DNA of 64,000 nucleotides from Ramlibacter sp. (GTDB taxonomy: Bacteria; Pseudomonadota; Gammaproteobacteria; Burkholderiales; Burkholderiaceae_C): positions 1 through 64,000 of the forward strand of contig JADJPY010000003.1 in the NCBI GenBank assembly GCA_016713005.1, given 5' to 3'. This document shows, piece by piece, positions 1-8,477 of this stretch. The notes beneath the pieces were generated by a model that saw only the letters and a program-made list of their open reading frames with translations, ran no database searches and was not told the origin of the DNA. Position 1 is the stretch's first letter. The number at the start of each line of letters is the position of its first letter. The position numbers and the translations under genes are program-made.

Positions 1-285
1 CAGGATGTGCCGAAGCGTGATTGCCGGAGCTCAACCCGGTGCTGCGTGGCTGGGGCAGTACTTCGGCAGCGGCAACGCGGCCAACCATTTCATCGATGTT
101 GACGCCTACGTCGTGAGACGTTTGCGCAGCCTGCGGGTCAAGCGCGCGGGGCAGCCTGAAGGCAGGCCAGGCGCAACGCTGGGATCGCGAGTACTTTGAA
201 CACCTTGGGTTGTATCGCCTGCAGGGCACCATCCGCCGGCAAACCTCCCGGAAGAAAACGGGAGTCCGCGTAATGCTGCGAGCCG
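1..285 (+). pseudogene. Decayed 3' end of a group II intron-encoded reverse transcriptase/maturase
   Basis: Translated pieces match the maturase and C-terminal part of bacterial group II intron proteins: ELNPVLRGWG (about 27-56), then QYFGSGNAANHF...VVRRLR (56-125), then LKAGQAQRWDREYFEHLGL and YRLQGTIRRQ (about 155-240). The pieces are in different frames: frame 3, then frame 2 after a lost base near 54-58, then frame 3 again near 150. The protein is therefore broken by two frameshifts. The rest of the gene lies left of the window. The last piece runs in frame, without a stop, into coaX, but I read that as chance and not as a fusion. The sequence motifs are seen; the family assignment is from knowledge of intron-encoded proteins. 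Confidence 0.8.
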
Positions 286-298
286 ACAGACCACTGGT

Positions 299-330
299 AA
301 GCCGTGTGCGGGAAATCCGCATGCGGTTTT
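299..330 (+). ncRNA. Group II intron domain V remnant
   Basis: Immediately after the maturase fragment lies a hairpin-like sequence starting AAGCCGTGTGCGG, with a GAAA loop and ending CCGCATGCGGTTTT. This matches the group II intron domain V pattern (AGC catalytic triad, GAAA tetraloop, closing ..GGTT). It is about two bases shorter than the usual 34 nt in its 3' strand, so it is probably inactive. Positions 331-383 contain the GGAAGGGGGCG that usually follows domain V, then the short AT-rich leader of coaX. No convincing domain VI is visible. Confidence 0.65.
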
Positions 331-383
331 GGAAGGGGGCGTTCGCTCCTGGATTTATTCAATTTAGGAACCAACGTCTACCA

Positions 384-1151
384 ATGACTTTCTTGGCAAT
401 CGATGTTGGAAACACGCGACTCAAGTGGGCGCACTACGAGGCAGCCCATCCGGCTGCGCGCCTTCTTTCGCAGGGGGCGGAGTTCCTTGAGCACATTGAC
501 CGTCTGGCCGAGGGCGCGTGGGCGGACCTGCCAGCACCCCGCCGGATGCTGGGCTGCGTGGTGGCTGGAGACGCCGTCAAGCGCCGGGTCGAGGAGCAGA
601 TGGAGATCTGGGACGTTGCGCCCAGCTGGGTGGTCTCCAGCGCCACCGAGGCCGGGCTGGTCAACGGTTATGACCACCCGACCCGGCTGGGCTCCGACCG
701 GTGGGTGGCCATGATCGGCGCGCGCCACCGGCTGCTGTCCCGAGGCGAGCAGCGACCGCTGGTCGTCGTGATGGTCGGGACGGCGGTTACGGTCGAGGCG
801 CTTGACGCCGAAGGCAGGTTTCTCGGCGGGCTGATCCTGCCTGGCCACGGCATCATGCTGCGCGCGCTGGAGTCCGGAACGGCCGGCCTGCGGGTGCCGA
901 CGGGTGAAGTGCGCGAGTTCCCCACCAATACCAGCGATGCCCTGACCAGCGGCGGAACCTATGCCATTGCCGGCGCGGTGGAGCGCATGGTGCAACACCT
1001 GCGCCGCCACTGCAACGCAGAGCCGGCCTGCATCATGACCGGGGGCGCGGGCTGGAAGATGGCGCCCAGCATGTCGGTGAAATTCGAGCTGGTGGACAGC
1101 CTGATATTTGACGGGCTGCTGGAGATCGCGCACGCCCGCAGCAAGGCCTGA
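384..1151 (+). CDS. coaX: Type III pantothenate kinase
   Basis: This enzyme phosphorylates pantothenate with ATP, the first step of coenzyme A synthesis in the cytoplasm. The 255-residue protein has the usual CoaX length. It shows the N-terminal phosphate-binding DVGNTRLKW (7-15), LGSDRWVAM (102-110), GTAVTVEALD (132-141) and GGLILPG (148-154), all hallmarks of the ASKHA-fold type III family. The ATG at 384 is chosen because the family begins right at this motif. The open frame extends upstream to 210, but that part is intron remnant. In related bacteria coaX usually follows birA; here an intron remnant lies directly upstream. It converges with the M14-like peptidase gene across a dispersed repeat. 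Confidence 0.93.
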   Translation: MTFLAIDVGNTRLKWAHYEAAHPAARLLSQGAEFLEHIDRLAEGAWADLPAPRRMLGCVVAGDAVKRRVEEQMEIWDVAPSWVVSSATEAGLVNGYDHPTRLGSDRWVAMIGARHRLLSRGEQRPLVVVMVGTAVTVEALDAEGRFLGGLILPGHGIMLRALESGTAGLRVPTGEVREFPTNTSDALTSGGTYAIAGAVERMVQHLRRHCNAEPACIMTGGAGWKMAPSMSVKFELVDSLIFDGLLEIAHARSKA

Positions 1152-1171
1152 AGCCCGCCCGCTACGGAAAC

Positions 1172-1240
1172 GCTATCAAATTGATAGCTGTTCAATGAGC
1201 ATCCGCGGGGGCTGCAAGCCAAAATGGCTATGAAATCAGC
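1172..1240 (+). repeat. Dispersed GCTAT...ATAGC repeat, copy A (head to tail on +)
   Basis: The head is a perfect palindrome with 8-bp arms, GCTATCAAATTGATAGC (1172-1188). The tail contains CGCGGGGGCTGCAAGCC (1204-1220) and ends near TGAAATCAG. It lies between convergent coaX and the M14-like gene; the tail contains the stop codon of the latter (CTA on +, 1228-1230). It shares head, spacing and tail core with the other copies in this window. Confidence 0.8.
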
Positions 1241-2325
1241 CCGTCGACGGCCTGGAACAGCGACTGGCGGGCCTGGGCAATGATCTGGCCCTTCCACACC
1301 TCGGTATCGGTATAGAACGCGTCCAGCATCTGCTGGCGGATGGCCTCTGCCAGCGCTGCCGGCGCGTCGCGGTGGATGTTGAGCCAGTGTTCGGCGCGCA
1401 ACGCCTGCATCACCTGCAGCACCGGCTGCGTGCCGTACTCCATGGCAATCCCGGTGTACTCGGCCTGTGGGCACTCCTGATACATGGCCGTCCACATCAG
1501 GCCGGTGAGAAAGGCCGAACTGGAGCTGCCGTCGTAGATCGAAGTCACGTGGGTGGCGCCGTTGCCGCCCCACCAGGCGCGGGCGCGCTGCAGCGCCTGC
1601 GCGTCATCGCGGCATGCAAAGATGCGCTCGCCGTGGCCGCTGGGCCCCAGGCCCGTGTGCAGGTCGATCCAAGCCACGCGTTGCGCCCGGCCGGCATGCT
1701 GGCGCAGCACCTGGCGCACGGTCTGGTTGCTCCAGGTTGGAGCAACGCCGCCGTAGAACAGGCCGTCGGCAAACTCGTGCTGTCCGCGGGTGATGGCGGC
1801 CTGCCAGGCGGTCTCGCCGCGCTCGCGGATGAACGCCAGTGTGGCGGCCTGATTGGCTGCGTCCGGCGGCCACACCTCGGGCAGCAACAGCGGGTGCACC
1901 TCGCGGTAGCTCTCGTTGACCGGCAGCGGCTGGCTGAAGTCCTGGAAATTGCGGTTCAGGTCCACGTTCTCATGCGTGACACGGCGTCCATGGGAGAAGC
2001 CATACGGGTTGAGTGCGTGGATGTAGACCACCGCCACACCGGCGCCGCGCGCCTTGGCGAGCCACTCCTGGTCGTGCAGCGCGAACACCTGCACGCCGGA
2101 GCCGCAATGTCCCTCCACCCCGTGGCAGGCGCTGCTGACGATCAGCACGGATGCCGCGTCTGCCGGGCCGTCGCGCGCCACGTCCATGGCCAGCGTCTCG
2201 CCCTCGCGCCCGGCCTGCGGGTGCACGTGGGATTCAATGGCCAGGCCGGCTCGGGCCGCTGCCTCGAGGAAGCGCACCCGGGCCTGGGCGTAGGTGGCCG
2301 AGAAGGCCTCGTTCACGGCGATCAT
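1228..2325 (-). CDS. M14-type metallopeptidase (DUF2817 family)
   Basis: This is a 365-residue protein of the zinc carboxypeptidase-like DUF2817 family. Visible motifs are CHGVEG with H68 and E71 as probable zinc ligands, ENVDLNRNF (119-127) for substrate binding, and DLHTGLG with H223 as the third zinc ligand. A late E in AMEYGT is a candidate catalytic residue. There is no signal peptide, so it is probably cytoplasmic. The start at 2325 is chosen over a longer frame because the ATG overlaps the upstream stop as ATGA and is preceded by AGGAG at good spacing. It forms a two-gene operon with the M20 amidohydrolase, which suggests joint processing of a peptide or amide. The substrate is unknown. 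Its stop codon lies inside a dispersed repeat. Confidence 0.85.
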   Translation of the reverse strand: MIAVNEAFSATYAQARVRFLEAAARAGLAIESHVHPQAGREGETLAMDVARDGPADAASVLIVSSACHGVEGHCGSGVQVFALHDQEWLAKARGAGVAVVYIHALNPYGFSHGRRVTHENVDLNRNFQDFSQPLPVNESYREVHPLLLPEVWPPDAANQAATLAFIRERGETAWQAAITRGQHEFADGLFYGGVAPTWSNQTVRQVLRQHAGRAQRVAWIDLHTGLGPSGHGERIFACRDDAQALQRARAWWGGNGATHVTSIYDGSSSSAFLTGLMWTAMYQECPQAEYTGIAMEYGTQPVLQVMQALRAEHWLNIHRDAPAALAEAIRQQMLDAFYTDTEVWKGQIIAQARQSLFQAVDGLIS

Positions 2326-3527
2326 GCGGTCTCCTGCGCGAGCCATTCTTCGGCCAGGCGCACCCAGTAGGTGGCGCCCAGGGGGATCAGGTCGTCATTG
2401 AAGTCATAGCTCGGGTTGTGCAGCATGCAGGGCCCCCCGCCGTGGCCCATCTCGCGGTGCGCGCCGTCGCCATTGGCAATGAAACAGTACGCGCCCGGCT
2501 TGGCCTGCAGCATGTAAGCGAAATCCTCGGCGCCCATGGTGGGCTCCTGCTCGTCCACGTGCTCCTCGCCTACGATGGATGCCATCACCCGGCGAGCGAA
2601 AGCCGCCTCGCGCGCCGAATTGATGGTGGGCGGGTAGTTGCGCACGAACTCGAACTCGCACTGCGCGTCATGCGCCGCGCAGACGTGTTCGGCGATCTGC
2701 TTCATGCGCCGCTCGATCAGGTCCAGCACCTCCAGCGTGAAGGTGCGCACGGTGCCCTGCAGTTCGCAGCTGTCGGGCACCACATTGGTGGCCTCGCCGG
2801 CGTGGATCATGGTCACACTGATCACGCCCGCATCGACCGGCTTCTTGTTGCGGCTGATGATGGTCTGGAAGGCCTGCACCATCTGGCAGGCGATCGGCAC
2901 CGGGTCCACGCCGTTGTGCGGCAGCGCGGCGTGACCGCCCTTGCCACGGATGACGATCCTGAATTCGTTGCTCGAGGCCATCACCGGCCCCGCGCTCACC
3001 GCAAAGCGGCCCACCTGCGGGCCCGGCCAGTTGTGCATGCCGAACACCGCTTCCATGGGGAACTTGTCGAACAGCCCGTCCTTGATCATCTCGCGCGCGC
3101 CGCCGCCGCCTTCTTCGGCGGGCTGGAAGATCAGGTACACGGTGCCGTCGAAGTTGCGGTTTTTCGCGAAATGCTGCGCCGCGGCGAGCAGCATGGCCGT
3201 GTGCCCGTCGTGTCCGCAGGCGTGCATCTTGCCGGCGTGCTGGCTGGCATGGGTGAAGGTGTTGAACTCCTGCATGGGCAGGGCGTCCATGTCGGCGCGC
3301 AGGCCCACGGCCCTGCCGCAGGCACCGCCGTCGCGCCCGTGCACGATGCCCACCACACCGGTGGTGCCCATGCCGCGGTGGATCGGAATGCCCCACTGCG
3401 TCAGTGCCTGTGCCACCACGTCGGCGGTGCGGACCTCCTCGAAGCAGAGCTCCGGGTGCGCATGGATGTCGCGCCGGATGGAGGCAATCCCGGCGGCCTG
3501 GGTGACGAGTGAATCGATGATTTTCAT
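2322..3527 (-). CDS. M20 family amidohydrolase (hippurate hydrolase/aminoacylase-like)
   Basis: This is a 401-residue dinuclear zinc amidohydrolase of the M20D type, which removes acyl groups from N-acyl amino acids or similar amides. Conserved motifs are HAHPEL (22-27), LRADMDALP (77-85), the metal-binding HACGHDGH (102-109) and FQPAEEG (134-140). The length fits the hippuricase/IAA-amino acid hydrolase group. The ATG at 3527 is preferred; a GTG two codons upstream is possible and neither has a strong ribosome site. It is the first gene of a minus-strand pair (4-base overlap with the M14-like gene) and is divergent from argE across 62 bases, which probably hold both promoters. The exact substrate cannot be told from sequence. 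Confidence 0.88.
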   Translation of the reverse strand: MKIIDSLVTQAAGIASIRRDIHAHPELCFEEVRTADVVAQALTQWGIPIHRGMGTTGVVGIVHGRDGGACGRAVGLRADMDALPMQEFNTFTHASQHAGKMHACGHDGHTAMLLAAAQHFAKNRNFDGTVYLIFQPAEEGGGGAREMIKDGLFDKFPMEAVFGMHNWPGPQVGRFAVSAGPVMASSNEFRIVIRGKGGHAALPHNGVDPVPIACQMVQAFQTIISRNKKPVDAGVISVTMIHAGEATNVVPDSCELQGTVRTFTLEVLDLIERRMKQIAEHVCAAHDAQCEFEFVRNYPPTINSAREAAFARRVMASIVGEEHVDEQEPTMGAEDFAYMLQAKPGAYCFIANGDGAHREMGHGGGPCMLHNPSYDFNDDLIPLGATYWVRLAEEWLAQETA

Positions 3528-3589
3528 GCCCACAGTCTAGCCATGACCGTGTCCCGGCGCCATGGAGGGAATTCCGGGACAATGCCCGC

Positions 3590-4747
3590 ATGCTGTCCCC
3601 ACGAGCCCTCGAACTGGCGCAGACCCTGGTGCGCATGAACACCGTCAGCGCCAACTCCAACCTGGAGCTGATCCACTTTGTGCGCGATGAGCTGGCCCGC
3701 CTGGGCGTCGCCAGCCGACTCACCTTCAGCGCCGACCGCAGCAAGGCCAACCTGTTCGCCACGCTGGGCGAGGGCAAGCCCGCCGGCATCATCCTGTCGG
3801 GCCACACCGACACCGTGCCCTGGGACGGGCAGGACTGGAGCGTGGACCCGCTGGGCGCCACCGTGCGGGACGGTCGCCTGTACGGCCGCGGCAGCGCCGA
3901 CATGAAGGGCTTCATCGGCATCGCGCTGTCGCATGCGCAGGCGTTCCTGGACAGCGATGCGCCGTTTGCCATCCACCTGGCGTTCAGCCACGACGAGGAA
4001 GTCGGCTGCCTGGGCGTCAAGGAGCTGATCGCCGACATGAAGGACGCCGGCGTGCGACCGCTGGCGTGCGTTGTGGGCGAGCCCACCCTGATGGTGCCGG
4101 CCATCGCACACAAGGGCGTGTACCGTTACAAGTGCTGCGCGCGTGGCAAGGAGGCACATTCCTCGCTCACGCCGCAGTCGGTCAATGCCATCGAGATGGC
4201 CGCGCGCGTGGTCAACCGGCTGCGCGACATGGCCGAAGAGCTGGAGCGCAGCGAGCCGCGCTACGAAGGCTTTGACGTGCCCTTCACCACCATCAGCGTG
4301 GGCCAGTTCCACGGCGGCATTGCCGACAACGTGGTGCCGCGCGACGCCGAGTTCCGCTACGAATTTCGCGACCTGCCCACAGCCGATGTCCGCAGCCTGC
4401 AGGCGCAGGTGCTGGCCCATGCCCGCGCGCTGGAGCCTTCGATGCAGCGTGTGGCCGCCGGGACGGGATTTGCCTTCGAGACCATCTGCGAGGTGCCCAG
4501 CTTCCTGGGCGCGCCGGACGACGCCATCACCCGGCTGGCGCAGCGCCTGTCGGGCGAATCCGGCACCACGCTGGTGGCGTTTGGCACCGAGGCCGGCCTG
4601 TTCAAGAACGCCGGCATTCCCACCGTCGTCTGTGGACCGGGCAGCATCCTGCAGGCCCACCAGCCCGACGAATACGTGAGTCTGGAACAGCTGGGCCGCT
4701 GCGAGGCTTTCATGCAAGGCCTGTCGGCCGTGCGGGGGCTGGAATGA
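3590..4747 (+). CDS. argE: Acetylornithine deacetylase
   Basis: ArgE removes the acetyl group from N-acetylornithine to give ornithine in arginine synthesis. The protein has 385 residues, the family size. It carries M20 metal-site motifs GHTDTVP (71-77), GRGSADMKG (99-107) and SHDEEVGC (133-140), and near the C-terminus FGTEAGLF, typical of ArgE. Betaproteobacteria often use the ArgJ route and keep ArgE paralogues, so action on another N-acyl amino acid is possible. Its stop overlaps the start of the next gene as ATGA, so it is translationally coupled to a molybdopterin oxidoreductase, an unusual partner. argB lies 15 kb away. Confidence 0.85.
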   Translation: MLSPRALELAQTLVRMNTVSANSNLELIHFVRDELARLGVASRLTFSADRSKANLFATLGEGKPAGIILSGHTDTVPWDGQDWSVDPLGATVRDGRLYGRGSADMKGFIGIALSHAQAFLDSDAPFAIHLAFSHDEEVGCLGVKELIADMKDAGVRPLACVVGEPTLMVPAIAHKGVYRYKCCARGKEAHSSLTPQSVNAIEMAARVVNRLRDMAEELERSEPRYEGFDVPFTTISVGQFHGGIADNVVPRDAEFRYEFRDLPTADVRSLQAQVLAHARALEPSMQRVAAGTGFAFETICEVPSFLGAPDDAITRLAQRLSGESGTTLVAFGTEAGLFKNAGIPTVVCGPGSILQAHQPDEYVSLEQLGRCEAFMQGLSAVRGLE

Positions 4748-6774
4748 CGCAGCAGGTCCTGGGCGCCTGCCCGCACGACTGCCCCGACACCTGTTCGTTT
4801 GTCACCACCGTGCAGGACGGCGTGGCGATCAAGGTGCAGGGCAACCCCGCCCACCGCCACACCGATGGCGCCCTGTGCACCAAGGTGTCGCGCTACACCG
4901 AGCGCACCTACCACCCCGAGCGCGTGCTGTACCCGATGCGCCGCACCGGCCCCAAGGGCTCGGGGCAGTTCGAGCGGGTCAGCTGGGAAACGGCCCTGAC
5001 CGACATCGCCGCACGGCTGGCTGCGGTGGCGCAGCGCGACCCGCAGGCCATCCTGCCCTACAGCTATGCCGGCACCATGGGCCTGGTGCAGGGCGAAAGC
5101 ATCGCGGCGCGCTTCTTTCACAAACTGGGCGCGTCACTGCTGGACCGCACCATCTGCGCCACCGCCGGCGGCGAAGGCCTGACGCAGACGCTGGGCGGCA
5201 AGGTTGGCATGCGGGTGGAGTTTTTTGCCGAAAGCAGACTCATCCTGATCTGGGGCAGCAACTCCATTGCCAGCAACCTGCATTTCTGGCGCCTTGCGCA
5301 AGAGGCCAAGCGAAACGGAGCGCGGCTGGTGTGCATTGATCCGCGCCGCAGCGAGACGGCCGAGAAGTGCCACGAACACATTGCGCTGCGCCCGGGCACC
5401 GATGCGGCTCTGGCGCTGGCGCTGATGCACGAGCTGATCGTCCACGACTGGCTCGACCACGACTACATCGCGCGGCACACCGTGGGTTGGGAGGCCCTGC
5501 GCGAACGCGCGCTGCAGTGGCCGCCTGCGCGTGCGGCGCAGGTGTGCGGCGTTCCGGAGGAACAGATCGTCAACTTGGCGCGTGATTACGGCACCACCCG
5601 GCCAGCGGCCATCCGACTCAACTACGGCATGCAGCGCGTGCGCGGGGGCGGCAATGCGGCGCGCGCCGTGGCCTGCCTGCCCGCGCTCACCGGCGCCTGG
5701 CGGCACCGCGCAGGTGGTGTGCTGCTGTCCAGCTCGGGCCTGTTCCCGGTGGACAAGGCCGCGCTGCAGCGGCCCGATCTGCTGGCAGGCCGCCAGCCGC
5801 GCACCATCAACATGAGCACCATAGGCGACGACCTGCTGCGGGACGGCTCCGCGGGCTTTGGCCCGAAGATCGAGGCGCTGGTGGTCTACAACAGCAACCC
5901 CGTTGCAGTGGCGCCCGAGTCCGGCAAGGTGGTGCGGGGCTTTGCGCGCGAGGACCTCTTCACCGTGGTGCTGGAGCACTTCCACACCGACACCGCGGAC
6001 CATGCCGACTACCTGCTCCCCGCCACCACGCAGCTGGAGCACTGGGACGTGCACCTGGCCTACGGCCACACCGACGTGCTGCTGAACCGCCCAGCCATTG
6101 CGCCGCTGGGCGAGTCCAGGCCCAACACGCAGATATTTCGCGAACTGGCAGCTCGCATGGGCTTTTCCGAACCTTGCTTCACGCAAGACGACGAAGCGCT
6201 GTGTCGCATGGCCTACGGAGACCGAGTTGACTTCAGCGAGCTGCTGGCGAACGGCTTCGCCACCCTGGCGCTGCCGGATGCGCCGTACGCGGAAGGTGGA
6301 TTTCCCACACCCTCAGGCAAGTGCGAGTTTTTCAGTGAGCGGCTCGCGCAACAGGGGCTGGACGGTCTGCCCGACCACCTGCCCAATTACGAGGTAGCGG
6401 GCAGCGACCCGCGGCATCCGCTGGCCATGATCTCGCCACCGGCGCGCAATTTCCTGAACTCCAGCTTCGTGAACGTGAAGAGCCTGCGGGACATTGAAGG
6501 CGAGCCGGTGCTGGAGATCTGCGAAGTGGATGCGTCCCCGCGCGGCATTACCAGTGGCGCGGTGGTGCGCGTGTTCAACGACCGGGGCGAGTACCGCGTC
6601 AGGGCCACAGTGTCACAGCGCGCACGCCCAGGCGTGGTCAACGGCCTGGGCATCTGGTGGCGCAAGCTCGGGCTGGACGGCACCAATGTCAACCAGCTCA
6701 CCAGCCAGAAGCTCACCGACCTGGGCCGCGGCCCGGTGTTCTACGACTGCCTGGTTGAAGTGGCCCTGGCCTGA
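4744..6774 (+). CDS. Molybdopterin-dependent oxidoreductase with an N-terminal [4Fe-4S] cluster
   Basis: This is a 676-residue member of the DMSO reductase/formate dehydrogenase superfamily. The N-terminus has CPHDCPDTC plus a fourth cysteine (C9, C13, C17, C45), the [4Fe-4S] motif. Next come the Mo-bis-MGD domains (for example RLNYGMQRVRGGGNAARAV and VVYNSNPVAVAP) and a C-terminal molydopterin dinucleotide-binding domain with SPPARNFLNSSF. No twin-arginine signal is present, so it is probably cytoplasmic. The related group is annotated only generally as a molybdopterin oxidoreductase. The substrate is unknown, and no electron-transfer or membrane subunit is adjacent. It overlaps argE by 4 bases and ends flush with a convergent lipoprotein gene. 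Confidence 0.88.
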   Translation: MTQQVLGACPHDCPDTCSFVTTVQDGVAIKVQGNPAHRHTDGALCTKVSRYTERTYHPERVLYPMRRTGPKGSGQFERVSWETALTDIAARLAAVAQRDPQAILPYSYAGTMGLVQGESIAARFFHKLGASLLDRTICATAGGEGLTQTLGGKVGMRVEFFAESRLILIWGSNSIASNLHFWRLAQEAKRNGARLVCIDPRRSETAEKCHEHIALRPGTDAALALALMHELIVHDWLDHDYIARHTVGWEALRERALQWPPARAAQVCGVPEEQIVNLARDYGTTRPAAIRLNYGMQRVRGGGNAARAVACLPALTGAWRHRAGGVLLSSSGLFPVDKAALQRPDLLAGRQPRTINMSTIGDDLLRDGSAGFGPKIEALVVYNSNPVAVAPESGKVVRGFAREDLFTVVLEHFHTDTADHADYLLPATTQLEHWDVHLAYGHTDVLLNRPAIAPLGESRPNTQIFRELAARMGFSEPCFTQDDEALCRMAYGDRVDFSELLANGFATLALPDAPYAEGGFPTPSGKCEFFSERLAQQGLDGLPDHLPNYEVAGSDPRHPLAMISPPARNFLNSSFVNVKSLRDIEGEPVLEICEVDASPRGITSGAVVRVFNDRGEYRVRATVSQRARPGVVNGLGIWWRKLGLDGTNVNQLTSQKLTDLGRGPVFYDCLVEVALA

Positions 6775-7308
6775 TCAGGTACCGCAGGCCGCGACGGATG
6801 CGTTGGGCGGAAAGGTCACCGTGCCATTGACGGTGGCCGCTTCGCCCGAGAAGCCGGTCAGCGCCTTGTTGTTGAAGGTAAAGCTGCGGGCAGCGAGGTT
6901 GACCGTGACGCCACCCGTGATGCCGCTGGCCAGGTCGCTCTCGTTCACGCCCCAGCTGAAATCGGTCTTGAACACGCTCACGTTCAGCACCGTCTGGTCG
7001 CTGCGGCGGAAGTAGACCTTGATCTCGTAGCGATGACCAGATGAACCGTCCGCGGCCCAGGTGATGTCGCAGTAGTCAATACCCGCGGGCGCCACCGTGG
7101 TCAGCGCCGTGTTGTTGCCCAGCACATTGCCCGCTCCCAGATCGATGGTTCCGTTGTGGCTGCCCGGTGTTGCTGCCGACAGGGTCAGCACGCCCGAACT
7201 TGCCCCGCCCCCGCCGCCGGCACCCGGCCCGTCGGAGCCGCCCCCACATCCCGCGATCACCCCGGCCACCAGCATTGCGGCCAAACGATTCCCTGCCCTA
7301 AACTGCAT
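6775..7308 (-). CDS. Small putative lipoprotein of unknown function
   Basis: The protein has 177 residues from ATG 7308, which has GGGAG six bases upstream; the open frame extends further but lacks a better start. The N-terminus is a lipoprotein signal: MQFRAGNRLAAMLVAGVIAGC with the lipobox IAGC. A glycine-rich linker (GGGSDGPGAGGGGG) follows, then a domain rich in T, G, V and N that looks like a beta-sheet fold, with two cysteines (IDYCDITW and VAACGT) that could form a disulfide. I do not recognise a named family. It is probably anchored in the outer membrane. It is divergent from the lipoprotein aminopeptidase gene, with 98 bases between starts. Confidence 0.7.
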   Translation of the reverse strand: MQFRAGNRLAAMLVAGVIAGCGGGSDGPGAGGGGGASSGVLTLSAATPGSHNGTIDLGAGNVLGNNTALTTVAPAGIDYCDITWAADGSSGHRYEIKVYFRRSDQTVLNVSVFKTDFSWGVNESDLASGITGGVTVNLAARSFTFNNKALTGFSGEAATVNGTVTFPPNASVAACGT

Positions 7309-7406
7309 CGAACCACTCCCTTGTGAAATTGCAGACATCCGTGAAATTGCGCGCACAGCATAGGCAGGCCGACCCGTCCGGGCCATCCCATGAAATTGGG
7401 AGGAAA

Positions 7407-8477
7407 TTGACGACGGTCAAGCTCGCGGGGTTGCTCCTGGCCGCGGCCCTGATGTCGGGCTGTGCCCAGCTCGGCTACTACTGGCAGTCGGCCCGCGGCC
7501 ATCTGGAACTGATGAGCGCGGCGCGGCCGGTGGACCGCTGGCTGTCGGACCCCGCGACGCCGCCCGCGCTGCGCGAGCGGCTGGCGCTGGCACAGCGGAT
7601 GCGCGACTTCTCCGTGACTGAGCTCAAGCTGCCGGACAACGCGAGCTACAAGCGCTATGCCGATCTGGGGCGGCGTGCGGTGGTCTGGAACGTGGTGGCC
7701 ACGCCCGAGTTTTCGCTCGAACTCAAGACCTGGTGCTTCCCGGTGGCGGGCTGTGTGGGCTACCGCGGTTACTTCAGCGAGGCGGATGCCCGCGCGCAAG
7801 CGCAGGCGCTGCGCGAGCAGGGTTGGGAGACGGGTGTGTACGGCGTGCCCGCGTATTCCACGCTGGGCTGGAGCAACTGGCTGGGCGGCGACCCGCTGCT
7901 CAACACCTTCATTGCCTATCCCGAGGGCGAGCTGGCACGCCTGTTGTTCCACGAACTGGCCCACCAGGTCGTCTACGCCAAGGACGACACCATGTTCAAT
8001 GAGTCCTTTGCCACGGCGGTCGAGCGGCTGGGTGGCGCGCGCTGGCTGGCTGCGCACGCGGGCGAGGGCGCCCGGCGCGAGTACGCCGAGTTTGATGCCC
8101 GGCGCGTGCAGTTCCGCCGGCTTGTGGCGGGGACACAGGGTGAGCTGGCCCGGATTTATGCATCAAATCGGCCTCCAGGCCCCGCCGGTACTGATAGAGC
8201 CGCTATGAAAAAGATAGCGTTTGAGCGCTTTCGGGCGGACTATGCGGTGCTGCGCGAGCGCTGGGGCGGGTATGCCGGTTACGACGCCTGGGTGGCCACG
8301 GCCAGCAACCCCGCATTTGCCGTGCAGGCCGCCTACGACGAGCTGGTGCCCGGCTTTGAGGCGCTGTTCGAGCGTGAGGGCCGCGACTGGACGCGGTTTT
8401 ATGATGCGGTGCGACGACTCGCCGACCTGCCCCGGCAGGAACGGCACCAACGACTGAAGGAGATAGCCGGTGCCTGA
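7407..8477 (+). CDS. Putative aminopeptidase lipoprotein (PF10023-type)
   Basis: The protein is a predicted zinc aminopeptidase of 356 residues. The N-terminus TTVKLAGLLLAAALMSGCAQ is a lipoprotein signal with lipobox MSGC, so it should be membrane-anchored in the periplasm. The zinc motif HELAH is at about 182-186, followed by NESFATAVE with the probable third ligand. The TTG at 7407 is chosen because GGGAGG lies just upstream and it places the signal peptide at the N-terminus; a GTG at 7323 would add 28 unlikely residues. Around 8161-8219 a dispersed repeat is inserted in frame (encoding about ASNRPPGPAGTDRAAMKKIAF). It overlaps the PHA-region gene by 8 bases. Confidence 0.82.
   Translation: MTTVKLAGLLLAAALMSGCAQLGYYWQSARGHLELMSAARPVDRWLSDPATPPALRERLALAQRMRDFSVTELKLPDNASYKRYADLGRRAVVWNVVATPEFSLELKTWCFPVAGCVGYRGYFSEADARAQAQALREQGWETGVYGVPAYSTLGWSNWLGGDPLLNTFIAYPEGELARLLFHELAHQVVYAKDDTMFNESFATAVERLGGARWLAAHAGEGARREYAEFDARRVQFRRLVAGTQGELARIYASNRPPGPAGTDRAAMKKIAFERFRADYAVLRERWGGYAGYDAWVATASNPAFAVQAAYDELVPGFEALFEREGRDWTRFYDAVRRLADLPRQERHQRLKEIAGA
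8161..8219 (-). repeat. Dispersed GCTAT...ATAGC repeat, copy F, inside the aminopeptidase gene
   Basis: The head CGCTATGAAAAAGATAGCG (8201-8219) has 6-bp arms. The tail, in reverse orientation, is AAATCGGCCTCCAGGCCCCGC (8165-8185). The copy is in frame in the lipoprotein aminopeptidase gene and adds about 20 residues between the zinc-site domain and the C-terminal helices. Confidence 0.75.

Noticed and set aside
210..383. N-terminal extension of the coaX frame by 58 codons
   Set aside because: The sequence matches intron-encoded protein and domain V, and CoaX proteins start at the DVGNT motif, so ATG 384 is used.
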